NCBI GenBank assembly: GCA_035369865.1
Contig: DAOOVG010000071.1
Coordinates: 1-12,003, forward strand
Direction of reading: 5' to 3'
DNA length: 12,003 nucleotides
Origin: MVYY01 sp035369865
Lineage (GTDB): Bacteria; Bacteroidota; Bacteroidia; Bacteroidales; Paludibacteraceae
The position numbers and the translations under genes were made by a program. Below, piece by piece: positions 1-6,836 of this stretch; positions within the stretch are counted from its first letter, which is position 1; the number at the start of each line of letters is the position of its first letter. Under the pieces are notes generated by a model. It was not told where the DNA came from, made no database searches, and saw only the letters and a list, made by a program, of their open reading frames with translations.

Positions 1-144
1 TTTGTTTTGCTTCCATATATTACTTATTTAGGTAATACAAAGAAACAACAAAAAAGATCAAATAAACAAACTATTTACCCGATTATTTCGCTTTTTTTGA
101 AATTACATTACCTAATTTTGGAGGGTTTGGGTTTAACATTTTGA
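1..144 (+). CDS. possible C-terminal end of an unidentified protein (cut by window edge)
   Basis: Frame 1 is open from the first base to a TGA at 142-144, giving 47 residues; the other five frames hit stops early. The tail starts hydrophobic, passes through a basic stretch (NTKKQQKRSNKQ, about residues 12-23) and ends with a hydrophobic segment (SLFLKLHYLILEGLGLTF). That would suit the end of a membrane protein or glycosyltransferase, but no family is recognisable. A 47-codon opening in such AT-rich DNA can arise by chance. If real, it lies on the same strand as the TSUP gene, 93 bases upstream of its ATG. Confidence 0.3.
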   Translation, partial: FVLLPYITYLGNTKKQQKRSNKQTIYPIISLFLKLHYLILEGLGLTF

Positions 145-166
145 TTTTTTTGCAAAGTTTTTAAAT

Positions 167-198
167 TTTGTCAGATTTTAAAGATGGTATATAATTTG
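167..198 (+). promoter_or_regulatory. weak candidate promoter for the TSUP gene
   Basis: TTTG at 167-170 is followed 20 bases later by ATAATTTG (191-198), a 6 of 8 match to the Bacteroidota -7 box TAnnTTTG. Transcription would start near 205, leaving a leader of about 30 bases. The match is imperfect and other AT-rich choices exist. Confidence 0.3.
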
Positions 199-224
199 TA
201 AGTTCTTATTTACGAAATATTTAA

Positions 225-233
225 AAAGGTGAT
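225..233 (+). promoter_or_regulatory. Shine-Dalgarno-like site deciding the TSUP start
   Basis: AAAGGTGAT resembles the anti-SD complement (AGGAGGTGAT) and sits four bases before the ATG at 238, with the AAGG core about 8 bases away. The in-frame GTG at 229 lies inside this site, so ATG 238 is the more sensible start. Strong SD sites are unusual in Bacteroidota. Confidence 0.5.
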
Positions 234-237
234 TGAA

Positions 238-1023
238 ATGTCTATTAGTCAGATTATTATCATGATTTTTATTGGTTTGTTTACTGGTATTGTTACTGGT
301 TTAACAGGTGCTTCTGGTGTGATGGTAGTGGTACCGTGTCTTACTATTTTATCCGATTTTTCTATTCATGAAGCAATAGGAACGAGTTTGATGATAAATA
401 TTATAACAGCAGCGGCAATATCGTATGTTTATTATAAACATGGTAATATTGAATTGAAAGCAGGTATTTGGATTGCTGTTGGTTCTATTTTAGGTTCACA
501 AGTAGGAAGCTTTTTTGCTGCGGGAATAAAAAGTATGGGATTGGGCATTGCTTTTGCTATATTTATGATAGTGATGGGAATTTTAATTTGGTGGAAAGGA
601 ATTAATAGTCAGGCAATAGCTGAACAAACCAGAGGGATCTTTAAATTACAAACTTCCAAACAAAAAATATTCGCCTCGCTTGGGTTGGGTTTATTTGTGG
701 GAATCATGACAGGAATTTTTGGAGCAGGCGGTGGTGGAATGATATTGATTATTTTGATTTTTGTACTGAATTTTCCATTGCATTTAGCCATAGGAACTTC
801 TGCTTTTTTAATGACAATTACTGCTTGTTCAGGAACAATTGGATATGGTTTGCAGGGCAATGTCAGAGTGATACCGGCACTTATTATTGGTTTAAGTTCG
901 GTAGTAAGCGGTATAACAGGTGCGCGTTTTGCTAATCGTGTAAATGAACAAATTTTGGGTAAAGTAGTCGGCGTCATTTTTATTTTGTTAGGGATAATAA
1001 TGACCATCCTCAATTTGAAATAA
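238..1023 (+). CDS. TauE/SafE (TSUP) family membrane anion exporter
   Basis: A 261-residue inner-membrane protein of about eight hydrophobic segments in two homologous halves, typical length for TSUP permeases (TauE/SafE/YfcA). These transport sulfite, sulfoacetate or related organosulfur anions. The halves are visible directly: GLTGASG near residue 21 followed by an AIGTS motif near 46, then GIFGAGGGG near 159 followed by AIGTS near 184, separated by a polar loop near residues 120-145. Substrate cannot be assigned, since no sulfur-metabolism gene lies nearby. ATG 238 is preferred over GTG 229 because of the SD-like site between them; using GTG adds MIE. It appears monocistronic and converges on asd. 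Family assignment is firm, substrate unknown. Confidence 0.9.
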   Translation: MSISQIIIMIFIGLFTGIVTGLTGASGVMVVVPCLTILSDFSIHEAIGTSLMINIITAAAISYVYYKHGNIELKAGIWIAVGSILGSQVGSFFAAGIKSMGLGIAFAIFMIVMGILIWWKGINSQAIAEQTRGIFKLQTSKQKIFASLGLGLFVGIMTGIFGAGGGGMILIILIFVLNFPLHLAIGTSAFLMTITACSGTIGYGLQGNVRVIPALIIGLSSVVSGITGARFANRVNEQILGKVVGVIFILLGIIMTILNLK

Positions 1024-1411
1024 AGAATGATTTCGGTATTTCTATAGGATAAAAGAGGTTTAGATTGTTTTGATATCCTCTCTGTGTTTGAGTTCGGTAC
1101 AATCCTAATTTTTATTACACAATGACAATAATGAGATGAAAAATGAAATTTTTTTTCGAAAGGCCATATATAATGCCTCGACGGAAACAATTCCATGTGA
1201 AATTTTGACTTATAGGTCAAATTTTGAACTTTACACACTTTTTGGACAGTATCACAAAATTTTCACCTAAGGATTTGATTAGTTTCTTAACCAAAATAAA
1301 ACGAGTGAAAATCAACACCTAAATGATATGCCGCTGAAATTACCAAGAAAAATAGCTAACTTTTTGAAAAAATTGGAACCCTCTGTTATGTAAATTTTGC
1401 GAAGTTAAGAA
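1024..1411. other. 388-base convergent intergenic region
   Basis: This gap lies between the converging TSUP and asd genes. No convincing ORF or RNA gene is visible. It holds TTTGAC/GTCAAA (1204-1209 and 1216-1221, six-base loop; continuing as AAA/TTT after one mismatch) and ATTTTCAC/GTGAAAAT (1259-1266 and 1305-1312, 38-base loop). Either could help end transcription, but neither has a proper U-tract, so no terminator is called. Confidence 0.5.
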
Positions 1412-2422
1412 TTAAATATCATGTTCATTAATCAGATATTCAGCTATTTGTACCGCATTCAATGCAGCACCTTTTCTTATTTGATCGGAAACACACCAAA
1501 AAGCGATTCCATTTGGGCAACTTAAATCTTTACGAATGCGTCCTACAAATACTTCATCTTTTCCAGAAAGAAATGCTGGCATAGGATATACTTTTCCCTC
1601 AGGATTATCCATTACAATCACTCCTTTAGCATTTTCAAAAGCTTTACGGGCTTCTTCTACGCTAATTGGACGTTCTGTTTCTACCCAAATGCTTTCAGAA
1701 TGAGCTCTTAAGGTTGGAACTCTTACACACATAGCACTTACCTCAACGTCAGAATGCATAATTTTACGTGTTTCGTTATACATTTTCATTTCTTCTTTAG
1801 TATAACCATTATCAGTAAATATATCAACTTGTGGAATTACATTAAATGCTAATTGATAAGGAAATTTATTGACTGTTGGTGTTTCGCCAGCCAAAATCTG
1901 TCTGTATTGTAATTCCAACTCAGCCATAGCAGCAGCACCTGCTCCACTTGCAGCCTGATAAGTAGAAACATGTACTCTTTTGATATGAGAAATATCTTCT
2001 ATTGCTTTTAAAGTTACAACCATTTGAATAGTAGTACAGTTTGGGTTTGCAATAATTCCTCTGGGACGGTTTTTTGCATCACTGGCATTTACTTCTGGCA
2101 CTACTAAAGGGACATCCTCATCCATTCTAAAGGCAGAAGAATTATCAATCATTACGGTGCCAAATTTTGTAATATCTTTTGCAAATTCTTTAGAAACGCT
2201 TGCTCCAGCAGAAGTAAAAGCCAAATCTATATTTTTAAAATCATCACCATGTTTCAATTCTTTGACAGGAATTTTTTCGCCTTTAAATTCATATTCTTTC
2301 CCTGCACTTCGGTGAGAACCAAAAAGGAATAATTCTGTAACAGGGAAATTGCGTTCTGACAACACACGCAAAAATTCTTGTCCAACGGCACCACTGGCAC
2401 CAACAATCGCTACTTTCATCAT
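1412..2422 (-). CDS. asd: aspartate-semialdehyde dehydrogenase
   Basis: NADP-dependent cytosolic enzyme that reduces L-aspartyl-4-phosphate to L-aspartate 4-semialdehyde, the branch-point step to lysine/diaminopimelate, methionine, threonine and isoleucine. At 336 residues it has the family's usual length. The N-terminal Rossmann nucleotide loop GASGAVG is at residues 8-14, SSAFRMD at 95-101, the catalytic cysteine is Cys129 in NPNC, and the conserved active-site histidine is His241 in LRAHSES. The N-terminus reads MMKVAIVGAS, so the start may be either of two adjacent ATGs (2422 or 2419). No other amino-acid biosynthesis gene adjoins it, so it is probably a single-gene unit, diverging from the lamin-tail gene. 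Identification is very secure. Confidence 0.97.
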   Translation of the reverse strand: MMKVAIVGASGAVGQEFLRVLSERNFPVTELFLFGSHRSAGKEYEFKGEKIPVKELKHGDDFKNIDLAFTSAGASVSKEFAKDITKFGTVMIDNSSAFRMDEDVPLVVPEVNASDAKNRPRGIIANPNCTTIQMVVTLKAIEDISHIKRVHVSTYQAASGAGAAAMAELELQYRQILAGETPTVNKFPYQLAFNVIPQVDIFTDNGYTKEEMKMYNETRKIMHSDVEVSAMCVRVPTLRAHSESIWVETERPISVEEARKAFENAKGVIVMDNPEGKVYPMPAFLSGKDEVFVGRIRKDLSCPNGIAFWCVSDQIRKGAALNAVQIAEYLINEHDI

Positions 2423-2452
2423 TTTAAATTTTTTATTTTTCTGAAAACTTTC

Positions 2453-2482
2453 TTGAATTGATTAGATAATTTATTATTTTTG
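2453..2482 (+). promoter_or_regulatory. candidate promoter for the lamin-tail gene
   Basis: TTG at 2453-2455, then 19 bases, then TATTTTTG at 2475-2482, a full match to TAnnTTTG with spacing in the Bacteroidota range. The start site would be near 2489, about 57 bases before the ATG. It lies within the leader of the divergent asd gene. Confidence 0.45.
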
Positions 2483-2510
2483 TTTGATTTATCTTTATAG
2501 ATTTTGACTA

Positions 2511-2542
2511 CAAAAATAGTCCATTTCGTTGAAATATACTAA
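2511..2542 (-). promoter_or_regulatory. candidate promoter for asd
   Basis: Read on the minus strand: TTAG (2542-2539), 20 bases, then TATTTTTG (2518-2511), a full TAnnTTTG match with a one-base-off -33 element. Transcription would begin near 2504 and leave an 80-base leader. Its upstream element nearly touches the lamin-tail start codon. Confidence 0.4.
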
Positions 2543-2545
2543 AAA

Positions 2546-4330
2546 ATGAGAAAATTAAGCTTGCTTTTTATTCTTTTTTCTCCTCTTTTAAGTTTTGGTC
2601 AGTTAATCGAAAATTTTTCTGATGGCGATTTTACCGACAATCCAACATGGACAGGAAATGTTTCTAATTTTTTTGTCAATAATTCTTTCCAACTTCAATC
2701 TAAAGCTCCAACAACTTCTACTTCTTTTTTGTTCACGCCTTCTGAAGCCATAGATGACGCTGTTTGGGAAGTATGGGTTAAAATCACTTATACTACTTCT
2801 TCTTCCAACTATGCAAGTGTTTATATTGTTTCAAGTACCAATGATGTGACCAATGGTTGTAATGGCTATTTTGTTAAAATTGGAGATACCAAAGATAATG
2901 TTTCATTATGGCTGCAAGAAGGAACAAAAAAGACTAAATTAATTGATGGAGTTGAAAAACGTACAGAAGGAAATCTTGTTGAAATAAAAATTAAAGTCAC
3001 TCGCGACGAAAATGGTAATTTTTCACTATACAGCAAATTGCCACCAGAAAATGACTACTTTTTGGAAGGAACCATTCAGAATTTAGCTATCAAACAAAGT
3101 CTTTATTTCGGATTAATGTATGCTAATACCAGTACAACCGGTTCAGCTTATTATTTTGATGATATTTTGGTTACTGGTAATAAAGCTCTTGATACGGAAT
3201 CACCTCAATGTGAACAACTTACTCTTTTGCCTCCTAATCAGTTAAAATTACAGTTTTCTGAGCCGATGGATTTTTCGCAGGCAACTTTTATCTTAAATGA
3301 AGAAATGGGAACTCCTTCTAATATTGAAATATCTGCTGACAAAATTGTTGTAATGCTCACTTTTGAAAATGAATTTCAACGTGGTAAAATCTATATCCTG
3401 GAAATTAACGAAGCAACTGATTTATCAGGAAATCCTCTTTTAAACGCAACAAAAATAACAGGTATAACTGAGCCAATTGAAATGAGTGATCTGGTTTTCA
3501 ATGAAATCATGTTTGATAATCCTCCAAATTCAACAGAATATATTGAAATTTTCAATCGTTCTGAAAAATTGCTGGACGTTTCAGGTATAGTATTTACTAC
3601 TCGAAAAAAAGATGGGAATCTTAATACAGGACATGAAATTCCTAAAGGAACGCTTTTAAAACCTGCTGGTTACTTAGCTGTTTGTCCCAATGCTGATTCA
3701 TTGCTAAATTATTACCATTATCCACCTGAAAGTTATGTTGTTACCACAAGCTGGTCAAGCCTTAACAACGAAAGTGCTATTGTAGTGTTAACCAATAATA
3801 ACAAAGATACAATTTATGATGAATTAACCTATAGTGTAAAATGGCATCACATTATGATAAAAAATCCCCAAGGTGTTTCATTAGAAAAAATTAATCCCTC
3901 CCTTCCTTCCCACGATCCACAATCGTGGCATTCAGCAGCTTTTGAAGTAAATTATGGAACACCAGGTTATAAAAATTCTCAATATAGAGAAATTGATATT
4001 TCAATGGAACCTGAAAGATTTATATGGGCTGATCCAGAAGCTTTTTCACCTGACAATGATGGTGTGGAAGATGTGTGTCTTATTCATTACAAAACAGCGA
4101 CGAATGGTTTTGTAGCTACTGCAACAATTTTTAATGCTGTTGGTGTAAAAGTATGTCAATTGCTTTCAAATGTACTGCTTGCTTCCGAAGGATTTTTTCT
4201 CTGGGACGGCAAAACAAGCGATGGCAAAATTGCCAATCCAGGCATTTATGTTCTTTATTTTGAAATGATTCAACCCGGCTTAGGAATAAAAAAACAAGAA
4301 AAAATTCCCATTGTAGTCTCACTACGATAA
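2546..4330 (+). CDS. secreted lamin-tail-domain protein with Ig-like and C-terminal sorting-like domain
   Basis: A 594-residue exported protein. Visible layout: Sec signal peptide 1-18 (MRKLSLLFILFSPLLSFGQ, cleavage before or after Gln19); a beta-rich LamG/concanavalin-like region about 21-210 that begins ENFSDGDFTDNPTWTGN; a bacterial Ig-like domain about 218-308 (LKLQFSEPMDFSQATF, SbsA-like); a lamin-tail domain about 313-435 (LVFNEIMFDNPPNSTEYIEIFN, then LKPAGYLAVCP); and a C-terminal domain about 490-594 with FSPDNDGVED, ATIFNAVGVKV, LWDGKTSDG and NPGIYVLYFEM. The last resembles FlgD-like Ig folds and the gliding-associated type B sorting domain of type IX secretion. The role is probably cell-surface or extracellular adhesion or scaffolding; no catalytic motif is seen. 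Domain family calls are secure, function is not. Confidence 0.85.
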   Translation: MRKLSLLFILFSPLLSFGQLIENFSDGDFTDNPTWTGNVSNFFVNNSFQLQSKAPTTSTSFLFTPSEAIDDAVWEVWVKITYTTSSSNYASVYIVSSTNDVTNGCNGYFVKIGDTKDNVSLWLQEGTKKTKLIDGVEKRTEGNLVEIKIKVTRDENGNFSLYSKLPPENDYFLEGTIQNLAIKQSLYFGLMYANTSTTGSAYYFDDILVTGNKALDTESPQCEQLTLLPPNQLKLQFSEPMDFSQATFILNEEMGTPSNIEISADKIVVMLTFENEFQRGKIYILEINEATDLSGNPLLNATKITGITEPIEMSDLVFNEIMFDNPPNSTEYIEIFNRSEKLLDVSGIVFTTRKKDGNLNTGHEIPKGTLLKPAGYLAVCPNADSLLNYYHYPPESYVVTTSWSSLNNESAIVVLTNNNKDTIYDELTYSVKWHHIMIKNPQGVSLEKINPSLPSHDPQSWHSAAFEVNYGTPGYKNSQYREIDISMEPERFIWADPEAFSPDNDGVEDVCLIHYKTATNGFVATATIFNAVGVKVCQLLSNVLLASEGFFLWDGKTSDGKIANPGIYVLYFEMIQPGLGIKKQEKIPIVVSLR

Positions 4331-4341
4331 TTTTGAAAAAT

Positions 4342-4351
4342 TAACATGTTA
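4342..4351. repeat. perfect 10-base palindrome TAACATGTTA with a second half-copy at 4408-4416
   Basis: TAACATGTTA is its own reverse complement and overlaps the -33 region of the FKBP operon promoter. TTAACATGT occurs again at 4408-4416 in the leader, 67 bases downstream. The arrangement would suit an operator pair, but no cognate regulator is nearby and chance is possible in AT-rich DNA. Confidence 0.35.
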
Positions 4352-4368
4352 TTGTGTAATAAATTAAC

Positions 4369-4376
4369 TATCTTTG
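4369..4376 (+). promoter_or_regulatory. promoter -7 box of the FKBP operon
   Basis: TATCTTTG is an exact TAnnTTTG box, followed by the GCACC context often seen at Bacteroidota start sites. The -33 element is poor: 17 bases upstream lies GTTA, and a TTG at 4352-4354 is too close (14 bases). Transcription would start near 4383, giving a leader of roughly 60 bases that includes an ACTTG/CAAGT hairpin (4392-4396 with 4404-4408). No comparable box was found before the next two genes. Confidence 0.65.
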
Positions 4377-4441
4377 CACCGCTTATAAATCACTTGTTCA
4401 TTTCAAGTTAACATGTATAAAAACATTTAGATTTTTTATCA

Positions 4442-5176
4442 ATGAAGAAAACCATTATTTTATTTTTTTCTATCACATTATTGATTATATCCGCTGAAGC
4501 AAAAAAACCTAAGAAAACTGAGACGAAAAATCAATCAGATATAATTTTTACAAATAATGTAGATTCAATGAGTTATGCCTTAGGTCTTTTAGTGGGGAAT
4601 GATTTTTTAAAAAATATAAAAACCATTCCAGGTGGTAAAACTAATGTAGATTTAATAATCAAAGGATTTGCTACTTCAATGAAAGGCGATTCAGCCATTA
4701 TACCTCTTGATTCTGCCAACAACTATTTGAGAAATTATTTTACTGCAGCTCAAACCAAAGATTCTGAGGAAAGAAAAACTGCAGCTATTATCTTTATGGA
4801 ACAAAACAAGAAAAAAGAAGGAATAATAACTACAGAAAGCGGCTTACAATATGAAATTTTAAAAGCTACGGAAGGACCTAAACCTGCTGATACTGACAAA
4901 GTAAAAGTCAATTATGAAGGTTTTTTAATAGATGGCACTAAGTTCGATAGCTCCATTGATCGAGGAGAACCTATAGTTTTTGCTTTAAATCAGGTAATTC
5001 CAGGCTGGAGTGAAGGACTTTGTTTAATGTCAGTAGGTTCAAAATATAAATTTTATATTCCATACGAACTTGCCTATGGAGCACAAGGAGCCGGAAATGT
5101 AATACCTCCTTTTTCACCTCTAATTTTTGAAGTAGAATTACTCGAAATTAACCCTGCCGAAGAAAACAACCAATAA
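4442..5176 (+). CDS. periplasmic FKBP-type peptidyl-prolyl cis-trans isomerase (FkpA/Mip-like)
   Basis: Catalyses cis-trans isomerisation of X-Pro bonds and probably acts as a folding chaperone in the periplasm. The 244 residues comprise a Sec signal peptide (1-20, ending SAEA, no lipobox cysteine), an FKBP N-terminal helical dimerisation domain about 38-125 (DSMSYALGLLVGNDF), and an FKBP core about 152-236. Pocket residues expected for an active FKBP are all present: Tyr158, Phe168-Asp169, Arg174, Phe180, Val185-Ile186, Trp189, Tyr212 and Phe229. It is the first gene of a three-gene operon and is followed 29 bases later by the next. Unlike its two downstream paralogues it appears soluble rather than lipid-anchored. 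Confidence 0.93.
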   Translation: MKKTIILFFSITLLIISAEAKKPKKTETKNQSDIIFTNNVDSMSYALGLLVGNDFLKNIKTIPGGKTNVDLIIKGFATSMKGDSAIIPLDSANNYLRNYFTAAQTKDSEERKTAAIIFMEQNKKKEGIITTESGLQYEILKATEGPKPADTDKVKVNYEGFLIDGTKFDSSIDRGEPIVFALNQVIPGWSEGLCLMSVGSKYKFYIPYELAYGAQGAGNVIPPFSPLIFEVELLEINPAEENNQ

Positions 5177-5205
5177 ATAACAATTTATTATCAAAAAATG
5201 ATGCA

Positions 5206-5727
5206 ATGAAAAAATTAAGTATTTTATCCCTAATAGTAGTAATGACTACATTTTTAATGGTTTCGTGTAAAAATAAGTACGAAGCCCAAAAAAGTGAATT
5301 AAGCAATCAAAATGATAGCTTAAATTATACACTCGGTCTGGTGAATGGAGAAGGTATAAAAAATTACTATTTACAGAATGATACTTCCGATAAACCTATC
5401 GAAGCATTTATGAACGCTCTTGACAAAGCTTACAAAAGCAAGAAAACTGACAAATGGTATCAATTAGGTTATCAGATTGGCACTTCGCTAAAATTTCAAG
5501 AATCTCACGGTTTGATGGCTGACACTACTCTGGCTTTCAATACAAAGCTGGTAAAGCAAGGAATTATCAATGCTTTATACAATTTTGATGGAGGAATGAG
5601 CCCTCAACAAGCTCAAGAATATCTTCAAAAAACTATGTACGAATTGCAGGCTAAAAAAGCTTCTGAACAAGCTTTACCATCTGTTCCTGAAAAAGATAGC
5701 ACATTAGATACTCTTAATACGAAATAA
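5206..5727 (+). CDS. lipoprotein with FKBP N-terminal domain only, no isomerase domain
   Basis: A 173-residue paralogue of the next gene. Signal peptide 1-20 ends in a lipobox (MVSC, Cys21), so it should be lipid-anchored; no acidic surface-export signal follows the cysteine, suggesting a periplasm-facing anchor. Residues 36-150 match residues 34-150 of the downstream FKBP: LNYTLGLVNGEGIKNYYLQ, QIGTSLKFQE, HGLMADTTL, LVKQGIINAL and QEYLQKTM each have clear counterparts. Where the paralogue continues through its linker helix into the FKBP core, this one ends in a Ser/Thr/Pro/Glu-rich tail (about 151-173). Only 26 bases separate it from the next gene, so no FKBP remnant exists. It may be a non-catalytic dimer partner or chaperone domain; that is inference. 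Confidence 0.85.
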   Translation: MKKLSILSLIVVMTTFLMVSCKNKYEAQKSELSNQNDSLNYTLGLVNGEGIKNYYLQNDTSDKPIEAFMNALDKAYKSKKTDKWYQLGYQIGTSLKFQESHGLMADTTLAFNTKLVKQGIINALYNFDGGMSPQQAQEYLQKTMYELQAKKASEQALPSVPEKDSTLDTLNTK

Positions 5728-5753
5728 AATTTATAATAATAAACTAATTCGAA

Positions 5754-6617
5754 ATGAAAAAGATTAATATATTCTCGGTTCTCATCATTCTAATTGCTTT
5801 TGCCATTGTTTCCTGTAATAATAACAAACCAGCTAAACCAGTTCTGAAAAACCAACTTGATAGTTTAAACTACGCTTTTGGTGTTGCCAATGGAGATGGT
5901 ATTAAAAATTATTATTTACAAGGCGACTCTTCTGATGAAACCATAAAATCCCTTATCAAAGGCATGAATGATGGACTTAAATCGAAAGTAGAAAAAGAAC
6001 ATCTGGAAATTTCTTTTTTAGGTACTCAAATTGGGGCTTCACTAAAAGAGCAGGAAAAAATGGGCTTAATGGGTGACTCAACTTTAAGTACTGATATCAA
6101 CCTTATTAAACAAGGATTGGTGAATGGACTAAGGGGGTCAAACATTCAAATGGAACCAGAAGAAGCAAAGGTATATTTGCAGAGCACCATGCAGAATCGG
6201 CAGGCTAAACAAATTGAAAAAGAATATGCTGCCACTAAAGCTGCAGGAGAATTATTTTTAAAAGAAAATGCCAAAAAACCGGGAGTAATTACCACTCCAA
6301 GTGGCTTGCAATACGAAATCATCAAAAAAGGAAATGGTCCCATACCAACTGATAGTAGTAAAGTAAAAGTTCATTATCACGGTACGCTGATAGATGGAAC
6401 TGTTTTTGATAGTTCTGTGGAACGCAAAGAACCTAGTGTATTTTATGTCAATCAAGTAATCAAAGGTTGGCAGGAAATTCTAAAATTAATGCCAGTAGGT
6501 TCGAAATATAAAATTTATGTTCCTCAGGAATTGGCTTATGGTGGTCAGGAACGGGGATTAATTAAACCCTATTCACCTCTCATTTTTGAAATTGAATTAC
6601 TTTCAATTGAAAAATAA
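5754..6617 (+). CDS. lipoprotein FKBP-type peptidyl-prolyl cis-trans isomerase
   Basis: A 287-residue Mip/FkpA-like isomerase anchored by lipid: signal peptide 1-20 with lipobox AIVSC (Cys21) followed by Asn-rich CNNN. FKBP N-terminal dimerisation domain about 34-150, a long charged helix about 148-175 linking to the FKBP core about 202-286. Catalytic pocket residues are intact: Tyr208, Phe218-Asp219, Arg224, Phe230, Val235-Ile236, Trp239, Tyr262 and Phe278. It is the last gene of the operon and closely related in its N-terminal half to the preceding short lipoprotein, indicating tandem duplication. A strong terminator follows about 60 bases later. It probably folds exported or outer-membrane proteins. 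Confidence 0.93.
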   Translation: MKKINIFSVLIILIAFAIVSCNNNKPAKPVLKNQLDSLNYAFGVANGDGIKNYYLQGDSSDETIKSLIKGMNDGLKSKVEKEHLEISFLGTQIGASLKEQEKMGLMGDSTLSTDINLIKQGLVNGLRGSNIQMEPEEAKVYLQSTMQNRQAKQIEKEYAATKAAGELFLKENAKKPGVITTPSGLQYEIIKKGNGPIPTDSSKVKVHYHGTLIDGTVFDSSVERKEPSVFYVNQVIKGWQEILKLMPVGSKYKIYVPQELAYGGQERGLIKPYSPLIFEIELLSIEK

Positions 6618-6676
6618 AAGCAAGCTTTATAGCAAATTCAATATCTTGTAAAAGGATATAAAAAGAAAATTTTAAT

Positions 6677-6723
6677 AAACCCTTGTTGACAATAAACTTT
6701 CAACGAGGGTTTTTTGTTTTTTT
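6677..6723 (+). terminator. Rho-independent terminator of the FKBP operon
   Basis: AAACCCTTGTTGA (6677-6689) pairs with TCAACGAGGGTTT (6700-6712), giving a 13-pair stem with one G-U wobble and a 10-base loop, followed by a T-rich run (TTTTTTGTTTTTTT) to 6723. It cleanly separates the FKBP operon from the ferritin-VIT gene. Confidence 0.92.
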
Positions 6724-6744
6724 CTAAAATCTTATTTTTCTGCA

Positions 6745-6774
6745 TTGGAAATGGATTAATATTTTTTTACTTTG
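6745..6774 (+). promoter_or_regulatory. candidate promoter for the ferritin-VIT gene
   Basis: TTG at 6745-6747, 19 bases, then TTACTTTG at 6767-6774, which differs from TAnnTTTG at one position. Transcription would start near 6781, leaving a leader of about 55 bases. No recognisable Fur box was seen. Confidence 0.35.
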
Positions 6775-6836
6775 TTTTTTCTTAGTTTATTCCTAAATAA
6801 AAATTAATTGTTTTATAAAACCAAAATAAATATGCT

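Noticed and set aside
28..115. Inverted repeat TTAGGTAAT / ATTACCTAA spaced by 70 bases
   Set aside because: Falls within a possible coding tail, is only nine bases per arm in AT-rich DNA, and has no flanking mobile-element features.
1053..1083. AGAGG/CCTCT stem after the TSUP gene as a terminator
   Set aside because: Only five base pairs with a long loop and no following T-run.
1130..1220. Short plus-strand ORF (about 21 codons) in the 1024-1411 gap
   Set aside because: Too short, no ribosome-binding site and no similarity to known small proteins.
609..1238. 209-codon minus-strand reading frame overlapping the TSUP gene
   Set aside because: It runs antisense through the well-supported TSUP coding sequence, its product is a Pro/Ile/Lys-rich string with no family features, and its 5' part lies in AT-rich spacer.
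4131..4322. 63-codon minus-strand frame
   Set aside because: Lies wholly antisense to the C-terminal domain of the lamin-tail protein, with no independent evidence.
6146..6455. Two overlapping 65-codon minus-strand frames
   Set aside because: Both are antisense to the intact FKBP isomerase at 5754-6617 and overlap each other.
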